Shown: one piece after another, positions 1 through 12,050 of the stretch
Numbering within the stretch: the stretch's first letter is position 1
Layout of the letters: each line of letters starts with the position of its first letter
From: Nectonema munidae
Lineage: Eukaryota; Nematomorpha; Nectonematoida; Nectonematidae
DNA: 64,000 nucleotides
Direction of reading: 5' to 3'
Assembly (NCBI GenBank): GCA_030549495.1
Contig: JAUIRK010000708.1
Span: 248,001-312,000 of the forward strand
Position numbers and translations under genes: made by a program
The notes under the pieces: model-generated
Told to the model about the DNA's origin: nothing
The model's input: only the letters and a program-made list of their open reading frames with translations
Database searches by the model: none

Positions 1-1850
1 AATTCAAGCAGAGATAGAAGTTAAAAGAAGATTTATATATATCTGTTTAATCCACCAAATTAAAAAATGCACTAAAACAAATGCACTTCTTAATCTTGGG
101 CTTGGCGCCAGGCATAAAGCAGAAAAGGGCAAATTTTTTTTTATCTGTTTTGTCTTTTAAAATGTATCATTTAATCAACTAACTAGAAAACTCAACTAAA
201 CTATTATTATTGACCTTTTTTACAATAAAAAATCTTTAGTGATATTTTTATTAAACTTTTTCATAATAAAAATGGGATTGGGGAGATTAATCAATAAGTA
301 GTAAAAAAAATGTGCAATATAAATAAAGCTATGAATAATTTATAATTAGTTATTTATTTGTTTGTTTAGTTATAGGCACTTAAAAAAAAGTAACAAAAAT
401 TAATCATTGAAGGGGTTGTCACAGTTTTCCTTTAAATAATAAGGACGCCAAGTCAAACAGAAATCAATTTCTTCAAAAACTTCAACAATTTTGACTAATA
501 TTTTGCTGGCATTTTAGAGCTTATTAAAAAAACATACTATACTTCTTGGAAAAAAATAATTTGAGTTGGGAAAACATATTGATATAACAAGAAGCGGCAA
601 TGGATAAAAAAAAAAGACAACATACTCATTCTAACACAAAAATGCAAAGCGAAATGAATCAAGGCCAGCCTTGATCGCGTTACTATAATTCTCAAAGTGG
701 ATTGGCTGGAAAAGTGATTGACGTTGAGTTATATCTCATTTGAATGCTGGCTAGGTGAGAGACATCATTGGTTGAAAAGTGAACAAAAATTAAAATGGTA
801 TGGAAATTGTCAACGCTGTTTCTCGAAGGAAAGTTTCAAAAGACGCACGCTTTTGTACAATTAAAACAAAGAAGGTAGGAGGAGCATACCTATAGATATT
901 GACCTTGAACAAGGCTTGGAAGCTGATTAACCCATTTGATCTAAGATAAAGCAGATGGGATTAAGTAATTAAATATATGGGTGATTCGTTAGCTAATCCA
1001 TTTAGTTAGCTCTTCAGCAACGCAACTTTTTGTATATAAACATTTAAATGCGAAAACAAACCAGTTTTCCTTCAAAAAAAATCGTAGACTTAAAATTAAA
1101 AAAAAACTGCAAATTTCACAACAGTAATTGTAGTTTTTTATTGAAGCTAATTTAAATAACTTTTCGCTTATGCTGAAACTGAAGTATACGCTTTTGAACA
1201 AGGATTAATTACAGAGGTTTAGAGTAAATTTGCTTTGTAAAAACTTTCGTGATATTTTTAATTAATTTTTAAATGAAGGAAGGAATTTATCAATAAGTAC
1301 CAAAAAGGAATTGCAAGTGAAGGATTTGTAATAGATTTTTAAACTAAGTGTTTTATTATCTAGCTTCTTTTTTTAGGTCAATGTAAGTTATTTTTCATTT
1401 TTTGGACATTTCTATTTTTAGTATGATTTGCTAAAATCCTTGTAAAGGATAGAAATAGCTATTATAGTCAACTTATCCATTTTTTTCAGTATAATTTAAA
1501 AAAAGCTAAAAGTCGCGCCATAGTTTGTTTATGAGTAAAATTATAAACATATAAATTCGTTTGAAGATTCATGTGTTAGTGATGAAAAGCCATTTTGATT
1601 AATAGATGGTTAAATAAATGATGAATGATATTAAGATTTTTTTTAAACAAAATGCAATACTAAAGAAAAAAAAGGCTTTTTTTAAACTAAATAAAATAGA
1701 GGGAAGATTATTTTAACAATATGACTTTTTGAATTGTTTTTTTTGAGAGGGCATTTTGATTTCAGGCGCTATCAAAGTCGTTCTCCGTATCAATTGGAAA
1801 AAGAATTAACTAGGTTAAAGTAAGAAAATATGGTTTAATGATAATATTAC
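1..1850. other. AT-rich spacer, no gene seen
   Basis: Both strands carry frequent stops and homopolymer runs. The stretch around 640-960 is less AT-rich than its surroundings, but I could find no open frame with splice signals there. No repeat family was recognised before 1,851. Confidence 0.5.
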
Positions 1851-2027
1851 CACAGTTTGCATCGCGACCCATAATACTTAGGTGCAATAAGACAAACTCT
1901 GATCACCGCGTTCATTTATTCAACATCGACTATTTATATGTTCTTTCTTTTTTTCTGTCACGACCCATTTCATTTTTCACGCGACCCACTGAAGGGTCGG
2001 GAGGACCCACAGTTTGAACAACGCTGG
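1851..2027 (-). mobile_element. hAT-type MITE, truncated copy
   Basis: This copy shares long stretches with 20,752-20,945, including GCATCGCGACCCATAATAC, the CGACCCA motif and the AGGGTCGG...GACCCACAGTTTGA end. The right end finishes in CAACGCTGG, which is the inverted form of the CCAGCGTT end of the other copy. The left terminal repeat is missing. Ends of the CAGCGTTTTTCAAAC kind are typical of non-autonomous hAT elements. Confidence 0.6.
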
Positions 2028-3077
2028 TTTAGACGATCGACTCCTCCACAGTCCTGCATTTTATGGATATGACAGATGACTTTTAATTTATCCTACATCT
2101 CCGCAGTATTTATTTCACTCAATCAGAAGATAGGACAGCTAGAAACCCAAAAGAAAATAGGAAGTACTAGAAAAGTCAGTTCCAAGAAAAAGTCGTACTA
2201 AAGTGCCGACGATACTCTGTTATTTACTTACATAATAACTTCAACTCGGAATCCGATCCCTAAATTTTCGATACCGACTCTCCTTCCCAATACCTCCACC
2301 TTCCGAGTCAGAAAAAATTTCCCGACTTCGTCTTCTCATTTAATCAAAAAAAGCATTATTAATAATTTATAAATAAAACTATTTAAAAAAACTTTCAACT
2401 GCGTAATAACAAGCACAAGATCGTAAAAAAGCTTTAGAAGACATTGTTCAGGATTTTACTGGAATGAAAAGAGAGTAGTCAATTCGGATTTGAGAGCTTC
2501 AATAAAAGAAGATTTAAAGAGAAAAGGTATTTTATTCTGAAAAACTTGCAAATAATAGGTTGATAGAATTCCAATTTTGTCGACGTGGATACAATTGAAG
2601 ATTTGTGCTAGATATTTGATTTTCTGCATTTTTTACCTTAAAAATAATTATTTTTTCTACTTTTTATTATGCTTTGCTAAGATTTTTATGCTAATTGTTA
2701 AACTAAATAAATAAAATACCAACTTATCTATTTTTTGAATATAATATAAAAAATGCAGAACTTAGACTTGGAGAATTTAGAAACGTCGAAACTAGCTTGA
2801 AGATTAATGCGGCAGTAATGAAGTGCTAGTTTGCTTCAAAGATACCAAAATATATAAGAATGTTTGATATTATTGGAAGCAGGGGACGAAAGTTTGCACT
2901 CCGACTCCCAAGCCTTCAAATAGAATATCACAATTAGCTTGATGAATGAATGGCGTATGATTTAGCGCGATGAAAATTCGATCAGTCAATTTCAAAGATT
3001 CATCTCATCTCATCTTTAGAAATATTATTTGTATAATTTTTATATTTTAATTTAGATTCAATTAAATAATTAATTAA
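2028..3077. other. AT-rich spacer, no gene seen
   Basis: No coding potential was found. Scattered CCGACTCC-like words occur near 2,270-2,335 and 2,895-2,915. They may be debris of a further repeat, but no boundaries could be drawn. Confidence 0.4.
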
Positions 3078-3212
3078 TCAAGTTAAGATTGGTTAGGTAC
3101 TGGGTTTCGATAACTCAAGGTCTTGGGTTCGATCCTGCATCAAGCTTACTTTCTCAAAGTTCGATACAAACGGCACAATTGTGCCTTCTCGATGAAAATA
3201 CCCCACAAAAAA
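3078..3212 (+). mobile_element. tRNA-derived SINE, family A (copy 1)
   Basis: A tRNA-like head has an A-box-like GATTGGTTAGGTACTGG and a near-perfect pol III B box, GGGTTCGATCCT, at 3,125-3,136. A body follows that is shared with 13,218-13,358 (minus) and 23,673-23,820 (plus), including GTTTCGATAACTCAAGG and TGTGCCTTCTCGATGAAAA. Three diverged copies in two orientations show a dispersed SINE rather than a tRNA gene. No acceptor-stem pairing is evident. Confidence 0.75.
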
Positions 3213-3983
3213 TATGGATGTGTACACAAGGGCATAGGAACTTCGCGAGACACACAAAAAAGAATTAAACCTTTTTTCTTTATTTAAAAAAACTTCTAAA
3301 TTTTATTGGATACCGCGACCCAGACTCCTACTCCCCAGCCCTGACAGAAAGATTGCGTAATGGATTGCAAAAGTGTGGGTTGAGCGAAAAAACACTTAAG
3401 CTAAAATTACTAAGTTTTAAAGCTTAATTTCTTCCTTTTTTTTTGTGCAGTAAACCTTCTCAGATACGACCGATATCATCCAGCCACTTTTAAAAGTTTG
3501 TATTTGAGAGGAAGTCGTTACAGAGGGGTTTCAAAAGTATGTTTTTTGATAACGTCATGACAGTATTATTACTTGTTTATTTTTTATCAATAAAACATAA
3601 CTTGATTATGCATGAAATTAACATAAAAATCAATCCTATATTGAAATGAAATATTTTACTTAATATTTTAAAAAAAAAATCATTAGCATGAGATATGAAA
3701 TAAAAATAAACATGTATTCGCTATACATAATATATGAACATTTTAAATAGATGTGGTATCTGAGGGCGGGGGTTAGACAAGTTACTGTTTATATATAAAA
3801 AAACATAACAACGTAAGGAAACATGGAGGATACAGCCAAATAGGTTATTGACACACCCACATGTACAAATAATGTACATTATGCCAGTAATAAAAGGTTT
3901 GAGAAAAAGTCCAGTAAATAAACTATTTTTCCATTATTTTTTATGTAAGAGATAATAGTAGATATTTCTTTTATATACATTCT
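3213..3983. other. AT-rich spacer
   Basis: No gene or recognised repeat was seen. Confidence 0.4.
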
Positions 3984-4302
3984 CCTTTGATCAGTGGCGG
4001 ATCCAAGGGGGGAGGGGGGGGGGGCTCATGGCGCCCCCCCCCCCCCCCCCCCTATGAAAAATGGCTTTGAAAATTACCCTTACTAATGTATACCCTTACA
4101 TGTATAAAAATAAATTTTTGCAATTTATTCATGGCAAAATAATGTTAAAAATATGAAAACATAGGTAATAGTGATTCTAAAACACATAATACAGCTGTCG
4201 TATTCTCTGAAGACTTTTAGCAAATTTGCCAAAAGTTAAAATAGATCGCCCCCCGCCCCCCTATAAGAAATTTCTGGATCCGCCACTGCCACTGCCTTTG
4301 AT
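3984..4302 (+). mobile_element. hAT-type MITE with 8-bp target duplication
   Basis: Terminal inverted repeats CAGTGGCGGATCCA (3,992) and TGGATCCGCCACTG bound a 303-bp element. The right end carries an extra CCACTG. It is flanked by identical 8-bp duplications CCTTTGAT at 3,984-3,991 and 4,295-4,302, which is the hAT signature. The element starts with a G-rich tract and a long C run at about 4,033-4,052, and ends with a second C-rich tract. The left part could therefore fold back or form unusual DNA. There is no coding capacity. Confidence 0.85.
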
Positions 4303-5743
4303 AATACTATTCGCGATTTTTAACGATTCAAATTAGTGAATTCAAAAAGCTTCCAATAGAAGTACCATGGTCACAGTAGTAAATCGCACAAATCAATCTC
4401 AAAGCGAGGCTGGGGAAATGTATTAACATTTTGCTAAAAGTTTGTCAGCAATGAAAAACGCCTTTGATTTTATAAAAAGTCAAGTTTCACGAAATATTCC
4501 TCAAATAATATAAAAATTAGAATTTCAGATCAATAAAAATTTAATTTTTCTTTCAAGTAAAACCTGATGTTCTTAAAGGATTCGTTCCAGATAATCCATT
4601 ACTATTTTTAGTTTTATTCACTTTTAGTAAAAAATTCACACAACTATTTTAATTTGTGATATTTGGGAAAAAACACGTTGTCTACTTTTGATGAAACTGT
4701 AAAGTGAGAGGGCGTATATAATTTCTTCATAATTATAAGGTTAATTTTTTTTTTAATTATCATTTAAATTGGTACCTGTTTACATTGAATTTTTAAACAT
4801 TTAACTTATGGAAAAAAATAGTTTCGGAATTTTCGGTGATATACGAATATATAAGTCAACAATATCACTATGCTTCCAACTAAAATCAGTGTAGAGAAAA
4901 AATTAATCATTCTCAAAAAGAAACTGGAGAAATAGTGATATATTTTTACATTGCGATTTATGAATCACATATGTGTTTGATTCGTGTATTTTTCTGACAT
5001 TTTCAAATGATGATATTTAATTTCTTTTTCATTTAGATCACGCGTTTTCAGCCAAAGATCGTCAAGGAACGCCTAAGTCATCAGGCGAGATAGTGAACAA
5101 TTCTCTCAAATCATATAATGACGCTTAAAATTTAATTTTGTGAATTTTCATGTTACATCCAACTTTTTAATCTTTCGTTTTTTGAAGTCACTTTTTTGCA
5201 ACTTTGATCGGTTCCAATGTGCACCTACCTTCCTTGTCTCTATCTTTTCAGATCATAATTAAGAATTGGTAAATTACTACTATTAAAAACTGTTAACAGA
5301 AATCTGTATATTTTCCAACAATTATATCAACGAACTAATAAGATTAGCAGGTGATGAATACTTGTTGATAAATGCAGAAACGTAAAATAGTACAAAAAAT
5401 ATTTACAAAATTTTTTTAAAAGTGGGACAATATTTTCATCGATTTTTAAAAAGACTCCATACCTGAACAAGGTTGAAAGAACGCGGAAATAGATGTACCA
5501 CTTCATTTTCTGATATCAAACTAGATTGAGATTCATCAAAATCAATTATATCCCTTTGCACAAAACAAAATAAAGAGTGCGACGAGAAAGAGTATAGTGG
5601 AATTTAAAAGGATTCAATCAAAATTATATTTTATAAATCAACAAGCAAATAGGGTGTCTTAATTGACAGACAAGCAACCAATCCCAGCAAGTAGCATGTT
5701 TGAAAAAGAAAATTAAGAAAGGATAGGATGAAAATAGTTAACT
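4303..5743. other. AT-rich spacer downstream of the alpha-2/delta gene
   Basis: No gene or repeat family was recognised. Confidence 0.4.
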
Positions 5744-5749
5744 TTTATT
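5744..5749 (-). terminator. putative polyadenylation signal AATAAA
   Basis: The plus strand reads TTTATT here, so AATAAA lies on the minus strand about 240 nt beyond the stop codon of the alpha-2/delta gene. A variant ATTAAA lies nearer, at about 5,857. Which one is used cannot be decided from sequence. Confidence 0.4.
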
Positions 5750-5990
5750 TGATATTAGGCAATACTTGTGGTAAACATAAAAATATGTGTGCAAAGAAGA
5801 ATATGCAGGTAAAAAAACTAAACTATAAAATAAAATTTCAAAACTATTATCATAATTTAATTAATAGTAATATTTAAATAACAATTGCACACATCAAAAG
5901 ACCACGGGAAGGGTACCAGGTATAATAATGATATACCATGATTGTTAATATTATTGCACAAATGACGTAAACACAACCATCAAAAGAAAT

Positions 5991-8900
5991 CTAATGAGGG
6001 TAGGTGGATTGCGAAGCAAGCAGACGAGAGAAGAAGGATCGAATCAGAAAAGAGGAAATGATGAAAGAGATGGGATTGAAGGAATGAATGGAGAAAGAGC
6101 TGGACCCGCAGAAGCCATCATCCTCGTCGGGGTGATGGGAGTAACAGGTGGAAGGGCGTTTGCGGTAGGCATGAGAACGAATGTTGGAACACTTGGTGGA
6201 GACAACTTCAACCGGTTCCAGACTCACGGGACTCGTTGTGCACACTGGACAAGAGGGAGAGAGTGTAGCGACGAGTAGCACCAGATTCGTTTTGGGGACA
6301 AGGCTAACAGTGAACTTGGTATTGCACTTCTCCCTACACTGACTGATCCCAGAAACAGGACCCTGAGATAGGACGAGGGTATCGAGGTTGTACAAGTTGA
6401 AGGAAGTGTCACACTGCTTCTTCTTCTTTACATTGGATTGGAATGAGTTTTTCTTGGAAGCTTTCTTCTTACCCTTAGAAGATTTTGATGAAGCATTGGA
6501 AAACTTGGTCAACGTTTCTCGCTTTTCAAATGAATACGAAGGTGTTGAGGAAACAAATTTCACTCCATAATCGAAAGAGGCTGCAATGAATGATAGGATG
6601 CCGTTCAAGAGGTGATTCCTAAAAAAAATTGACGAGGAAGAAGAAGCTTTTTGAGAGAGCGTGACATCACAAATGGCTTGGAAGTCGTAAAAGCGAATTT
6701 CTTTATAAACATGGTTGATTAGATAGCGCATTATTCCTCCATCTACTAAGCCAAAAAACTTTCCCGTACTCTCAACTTTGTCATGTGAGGACAGGATCAC
6801 ATAAGCATTTTGATCTAAGAAGTAGCACTTGACGCGAAAAGAGAAAGGGTCGCAATTCACCATGTCCTTTGAATGTGAAAAAACAAGTTTTGCAAAGTTG
6901 GAATAACGCATGTGATAGCCAACGACTGCAGCAGTTGCGTCCACTTTTCTACTGTCTAACTCATTCTTAACGACAATTGCCGAGCTTATACGAACCAAAA
7001 CATCCTTTGCCTCCTCCTTACTCGTATTGGAGTCTTTCACGAAATTGACATCACTGTCGTGTAATGGAACACTAAAAAGAACAGTGCCAGGACCATACTT
7101 GTCAGCAGATTGATAGTAGTATTCCTCTATCGTTCCAAAAGGAAGCATCGCAACGTCTTCGTACTCACTGTCGAAGATTTGGAAACGAGTTAATCCACTA
7201 CGCGTGCCCAGAAATATGGAGGTTATGCCCAAATTTGTGAAAACATTAGCCTGTTTTCTCCATTTTTTATTCACAAAAGAAGTGGCTTTTGCGTCAAAGA
7301 GCAAACTCATCATCAATTCCTTATCACAATGCTCGGTATAGAAGCGATAGATGTCTTGAAAGCGAATATCATCTTCATCGATATTCTGACTTGCTTGCAT
7401 ACCAAGTTTCAGGAAGGATCTAATACGATCTGGAGTGTTTGGAACATTTTCTTCATTCGGCATTCGACAATAAACCCAGTCTTTTACTACGCGCCAATTA
7501 TCGTCACCAAAATCAGAGTCAATATCTAATTGGTCTAAAGACACTTGACCAATTATTGAATTCAAGCCATAATAAGGTAGAGCTATACCCAATGTGTATG
7601 GCGTCTTTGCAATGGGTGTGTAATAGTAGTAATTTTTCCGTACTTCTGTCCTCTTTAAATTATTAGAATGTCTCTTAATGTTCATAACAGTAAAATCTGT
7701 TTTTCTGTCAATCATCTTTTTCCTTAATTCCATATTGTAATTTCTTCCATTCGAATTTGCTTCAGGGCTCAACTCTACTTCGCAAATATCAATGGCATTG
7801 AAATTTGGAATAATATAACGTTTGTGGGTAGGTCGCAAATTAGGGTGGAACAGTAGATATCCATTATTCGTTACAGAAAAGGCGTAACCATTAGGACCTA
7901 ACTTGTACTGAGGCACCAACTTAGAAAGTTCAATGAGAGAAACATCGGTTCCCATTACGCCCAATAAAATACCCTTATCCTTAGACATATTTTTCCGATC
8001 AAAAACGGGTTGGGAAACAGTGATCATCAAGCGAATATCATTATGAATGTTGTGTTGCTGCTCCAAATACTCTATCCAATACTTTGTTTTTGGATCATAT
8101 TTATTGTGGAAAACATCAGTCCAAATAGTGGTGTGCTGTTTTTCTATCACCATAGGTCGACTCATCACCTTTAAGTATTCTTGGACATTTTCTTGGACAT
8201 CGGCTAAAGTGGCAACATGTGCATAAAAGCCTTTATTAGAACAAGACATTTTTTTAAAAGTATCTGCATTCGTCAGTTGTCTGCCAATCATATACGTAAA
8301 AATACGAACACGTTTACCTTTGTTATACTTTTTGAAAAGTTCTTCGTGATCTGAGGAGGCTCCATCAGAAACAATCATGATTGCTTGATTACAGTTTGTG
8401 CCTAGATTTTTATTTTTTAGACTTTTCAGTAATTCAAAAGCTTCAATCAAACTCTTTTCAAGTCTACCAACTTTTCTTGTTTTCAGGCCCTTCAATAACT
8501 CAATAATCCGTCTTTTATTATCTGTGTTTGCTTGGACTAATGTTTTACTAAAGCAAGGTTCTAAGTAAAATGGGCGATCAGAGTAGGTTAAAACATTAAA
8601 ATAATCATCTTCTGAGAGAGTACTTAAAATTGTCATTACTGTTAACTTGGATATCTCTATCTTTAAACCTGTCATACTGCCAGACGTATCTATTAAGATT
8701 ACAAGATCTTTAGGAGAGGTTGCTGCTTGAATAAACCAATCTTTTGTCCTAGAATCATACAAATCCACACCCGTTTTATCATCATACATCCATTTGATTC
8801 CAGGAAATATTCGCAAAAATCCGGTTTCACTGCCATAGTATTGGGATAAGAGCATTGAATCCAGTTTCGCATTATCAATAAAAACTTTATTTAGACGATC

Positions 8901-9473
8901 AGACCAAGCAATGCCATTTAAAACTTCACTATCATGATTATAAACATTCGTAGGCACATGCACGGTACTCAAACTCGTGTTTACAGGAATCATATCAAAA
9001 TGTTCATTAGGCGAAAAATACATAGTTAACTCATCTTGAGATCCCTCTAAAATTGAGGCAAACTTGGATTCTTTAAACGTATAGTTACCAGTAGAGGTGA
9101 ATGATTTAAAATTTAAAAGCTTTGCATTGTAATAAGAAATGTTAAGTTTTTTATTGAAAGAATGTTCCATGTATGCTTCTTCAGCTGTATCCACAAGTCT
9201 TCTTACAGCTTCAACTTTGGCTTGTAAGACTTGCTCAATTTTAGAAGACATGACTTGAACTAAATCAAGACCATCAAGCTTTGTGACAGTTGGACCTAAC
9301 TTTATGAATTGTTTGGATATTTCACTAGACATGCTTAAACGCATATACATTGAAAATAAATCTTCACCCAAAAAATCTGCCCATTTTTTGACAGAAAGAG
9401 TATTCAAGCTTTTCTTATTTTGTGAAAAATTGACAAAGGCACAAATAAAAAATACCACATAAAAAGTAATCAT
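5991..9473 (-). CDS. Voltage-gated calcium channel alpha-2/delta subunit, intronless
   Basis: This 1,160-residue protein belongs to the alpha-2/delta family, extracellular GPI-anchored auxiliary subunits that promote surface expression of Cav channels. A hydrophobic signal peptide covers residues 1 to about 18. The VWA_N region includes the conserved VRRLVDTAEEA-type helix and YYNAKLL (about 88-120). A VWA domain (about 255-435) has a complete MIDAS motif DTSGS at 262-266. A Cache-like region (about 483-550) has the hallmark NGYLLFHPNLRP. The VGCC_alpha2 region holds YYTPIAKTPYTLGIALP. The delta part has clustered cysteines and ends in HHPDEDDGFCGSSS before a hydrophobic stretch, which matches the GPI-attachment region of the family. 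The length is normal. The frame is unbroken and has no introns, although family members usually have many, so a retrocopy or intron loss is likely. A basic Ser/Lys-rich insert is present at about 1,000. The start is chosen because it gives the signal peptide. Confidence 0.9.
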   Translation of the reverse strand: MITFYVVFFICAFVNFSQNKKSLNTLSVKKWADFLGEDLFSMYMRLSMSSEISKQFIKLGPTVTKLDGLDLVQVMSSKIEQVLQAKVEAVRRLVDTAEEAYMEHSFNKKLNISYYNAKLLNFKSFTSTGNYTFKESKFASILEGSQDELTMYFSPNEHFDMIPVNTSLSTVHVPTNVYNHDSEVLNGIAWSDRLNKVFIDNAKLDSMLLSQYYGSETGFLRIFPGIKWMYDDKTGVDLYDSRTKDWFIQAATSPKDLVILIDTSGSMTGLKIEISKLTVMTILSTLSEDDYFNVLTYSDRPFYLEPCFSKTLVQANTDNKRRIIELLKGLKTRKVGRLEKSLIEAFELLKSLKNKNLGTNCNQAIMIVSDGASSDHEELFKKYNKGKRVRIFTYMIGRQLTNADTFKKMSCSNKGFYAHVATLADVQENVQEYLKVMSRPMVIEKQHTTIWTDVFHNKYDPKTKYWIEYLEQQHNIHNDIRLMITVSQPVFDRKNMSKDKGILLGVMGTDVSLIELSKLVPQYKLGPNGYAFSVTNNGYLLFHPNLRPTHKRYIIPNFNAIDICEVELSPEANSNGRNYNMELRKKMIDRKTDFTVMNIKRHSNNLKRTEVRKNYYYYTPIAKTPYTLGIALPYYGLNSIIGQVSLDQLDIDSDFGDDNWRVVKDWVYCRMPNEENVPNTPDRIRSFLKLGMQASQNIDEDDIRFQDIYRFYTEHCDKELMMSLLFDAKATSFVNKKWRKQANVFTNLGITSIFLGTRSGLTRFQIFDSEYEDVAMLPFGTIEEYYYQSADKYGPGTVLFSVPLHDSDVNFVKDSNTSKEEAKDVLVRISSAIVVKNELDSRKVDATAAVVGYHMRYSNFAKLVFSHSKDMVNCDPFSFRVKCYFLDQNAYVILSSHDKVESTGKFFGLVDGGIMRYLINHVYKEIRFYDFQAICDVTLSQKASSSSSIFFRNHLLNGILSFIAASFDYGVKFVSSTPSYSFEKRETLTKFSNASSKSSKGKKKASKKNSFQSNVKKKKQCDTSFNLYNLDTLVLSQGPVSGISQCREKCNTKFTVSLVPKTNLVLLVATLSPSCPVCTTSPVSLEPVEVVSTKCSNIRSHAYRKRPSTCYSHHPDEDDGFCGSSSFSIHSFNPISFIISSFLIRSFFSRLLASQSTYPH

Positions 9474-10439
9474 TATGTATTAAACATAAATTAAAAATGT
9501 ACTAATATGAAAAATAAATATAATTTTACGTAGATTTAGAAGAGTGCTAAACTGCTACATAACATTGAATAGAAAGAAAAAGGATCCTTTAGAAATACTA
9601 CGACAGAAAAAGTTTAAAAATACTTACTAAAAAATTCAAAAATAAAAAAATAAATATAATGGAGATATAAATTATATTAGAATAACTTTAAAAACTTTTA
9701 AAAATTTCTTTAAAAACTCCAAGTATTTTATTTTATAACCATAAAAACCAGCCAGGCTAAAACGTGCACTTAATTATGAATTCTATTTCATATTATTTTA
9801 AATGCAAAAAAGTCAATGTTTTAGTCTAATCCTTGATAAATATTTAATTATAAAAGATATTTGAATTTAACAAGTAATAAATTTGTTAGTGTTGTGCATC
9901 GTCTTCCTGTTTCTAATCCGTTTTTTAACGCTCAGTAGTTTGTGGTGACGTAAACATTAATTTAAAGAGCTATCTATCGCCCTATATACATCAACAAGGC
10001 AGAATTGAAGCACTTATATCGAACTATAAGCTAAGAAGGGTAAATGCTGGACCAAACACAAGACATTGTGGTATAACTTTGTGAGGCTTATAAATAAAGC
10101 CTATGCCTATATAGTTTTCAGCTTCTTTGAAATGTTACTTTCTTCTCATTTCTAACCATAAAACAAAAAGTTCTCTTTTATTAATAGGAAATATTTTAAT
10201 CACTTTTCGAAGTCTATTCAATCATACAATATTCATTTCGACCTTTCCAATTTTGCAAATATTGTCTAAAATAAAGTTATTCTAAAAAACCATATCTTGA
10301 AGAAAAAAAAATGATTTTCTCTCTTTAAAAGTCTATCGAATTTTCAACTACCTTTTATCTATAAGTATATCAATGTAGCTTTTTGCTATATTTTTGAAAG
10401 TTTACAAATCTTTCCGTACAAAAATTTAAAACTCGAAAA
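9474..10439. other. Upstream region of the alpha-2/delta gene
   Basis: This AT-rich region should hold the promoter and 5' leader of the minus-strand gene. No clear TATA or initiator pair stands out from the general AT richness. No other gene was seen. Confidence 0.35.
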
Positions 10440-12010
10440 AAGTATTTCCAAAACTTTTAAAGTGTGTTCTCCGCCCAAAACTATCTATATAAATTCCGTT
10501 TTCCTCACTAAACTCTTAATTCCGACTAATTTAAGTAACTTAAAATTTAGTTTGAAGGCAATTCATTCCCATTATCATCTACAAAACTCTATTATAGCTG
10601 TTTGTTCTCTTAAAAACATAAAATTATCAGGCATTGAAAAATTAATTATTAAGTTATTGCAATTTCACTCATATTTATCTCTTATACTTTCTTTCATCTT
10701 TTCAATCATAGTTTAACCTCTGCAATTATTTCTGATATTCATGCTGACAAAAGTAATACATGTTTAAAATCCAACATATTCTTTATATCATTGCATATCA
10801 CTGTCCTTTATAACTTTTATAAAATATTTGAAAATATTATGCTGAATAAATTTCTTTTTTGCCCAAATACTCTCTTATTGTCAACCATCATTTCTCCTTT
10901 CTAATTAATCAAAGCATTGAATGAGCTATTCTAGTTCATTTTCTCTTTCCAATTCACTTATCTATCTGTACTTTCTTCGAATTATTAAAAAATCTTTTGA
11001 TACAATCAATCTCGAACTTCTTCAACGTAAACATATCTGTTTCTGTTTTGCGATCAAATATTTTTCTTGACTTAAAAACTCTAACCACAAAACTCAAAAT
11101 TGCAAAAATTGTTCCAATTCAGAAGTAAGGTGCGAAAAATAATGCCTCTAACTGCTGATCCATTTCTATTCTATCATTCTAGAGTAAAATTGTTGAAAAA
11201 ATAAATTTTGAAAAAATGAACAACTTTCTAGACAAATATAAAATTATAAATAAATATCAATTCGCTTGTTTTCTAAATGACTGCAAACACTATGCATCTT
11301 TCAATGGCGATTATAATCTAATTCCAATCTCTAATGGTGTTATCCAAAAGATATAGCTTAGACTCAATTCTTTTCAACATTTACATAAATGATATTTTCG
11401 ATCTTAAATCTGATAAAACAGAACTCTTCTTATATGCAGATGTTTTGGGACTTTCTATTCAACCATATCAAATATTACTCAATTCTTAGCTAACTTTAAT
11501 AATTGGTTTAATGATTTGCTTATTAATTTTATTAAAACTAAGTTTAACCGTCAACTCTAAAGATACGATCTTTCAATTGTTCTAAATTTCCTATTCAATA
11601 CCAACTGTATGAATTATCTAGACAATTTTTGAATCATCGTTATAATTCAATTTACACTCTAATAAAGTCATTAATATACTCTTACTTTAATATATTTTTC
11701 ATTTATATATAGATATACATCATTTATTTTCTGTCTAAATTATTAAATACTTTGGTACGCTGTCTTATAATATCTTTTTCTCTTCTCCTCATACATGCTT
11801 CAACTACTTTATCGCCATACATACCAATAATTGACAGTTGAGGAAAAAACTCTTTCATTTACTTCTTCCTTTTACTCATTCATATTTTAGACTCTTCTAA
11901 TCCTTCTAAAATTTATACTTACCAAGTCATTCTACATATGAATATTTTGTGTATCATCTCTCATCTTCCCTCACTAAAATTCGAAATTTACTTCAATACT
12001 TTAGCCTTTA
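10440..12010 (+). mobile_element. Old LINE (jockey/CR1-like) reverse-transcriptase relic
   Basis: Plus-strand translations in several frames give recognisable non-LTR retrotransposon pieces. In order these are: a pre-RT region (INSVFLTKLL, 10,490); SFDTINLELLQRKH (about 11,000), matching the conserved AFDTINHELL motif; LNNFLDKYKIINKYQF-like sequence (about 11,215); FNGDYNLIPISNGVIQ (about 11,300); and FNIYINDIF followed by LFLYADV (about 11,375-11,440), which is the YADD catalytic box with its last Asp replaced. A post-RT tail runs to about 12,000. The order of the first two blocks suggests two overlapping fragments or an internal rearrangement. It is heavily decayed by stops and frame changes. 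Confidence 0.7.
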
Positions 12011-12050
12011 TTTAGTAATTTTTTTTGTTATGACAACCTATTTGTGTTTT

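Noticed and set aside
5994-7666. Plus-strand frames of 60-94 codons
   Set aside because: They are antisense shadows of the alpha-2/delta gene. Their codons mirror it and they have no support of their own.
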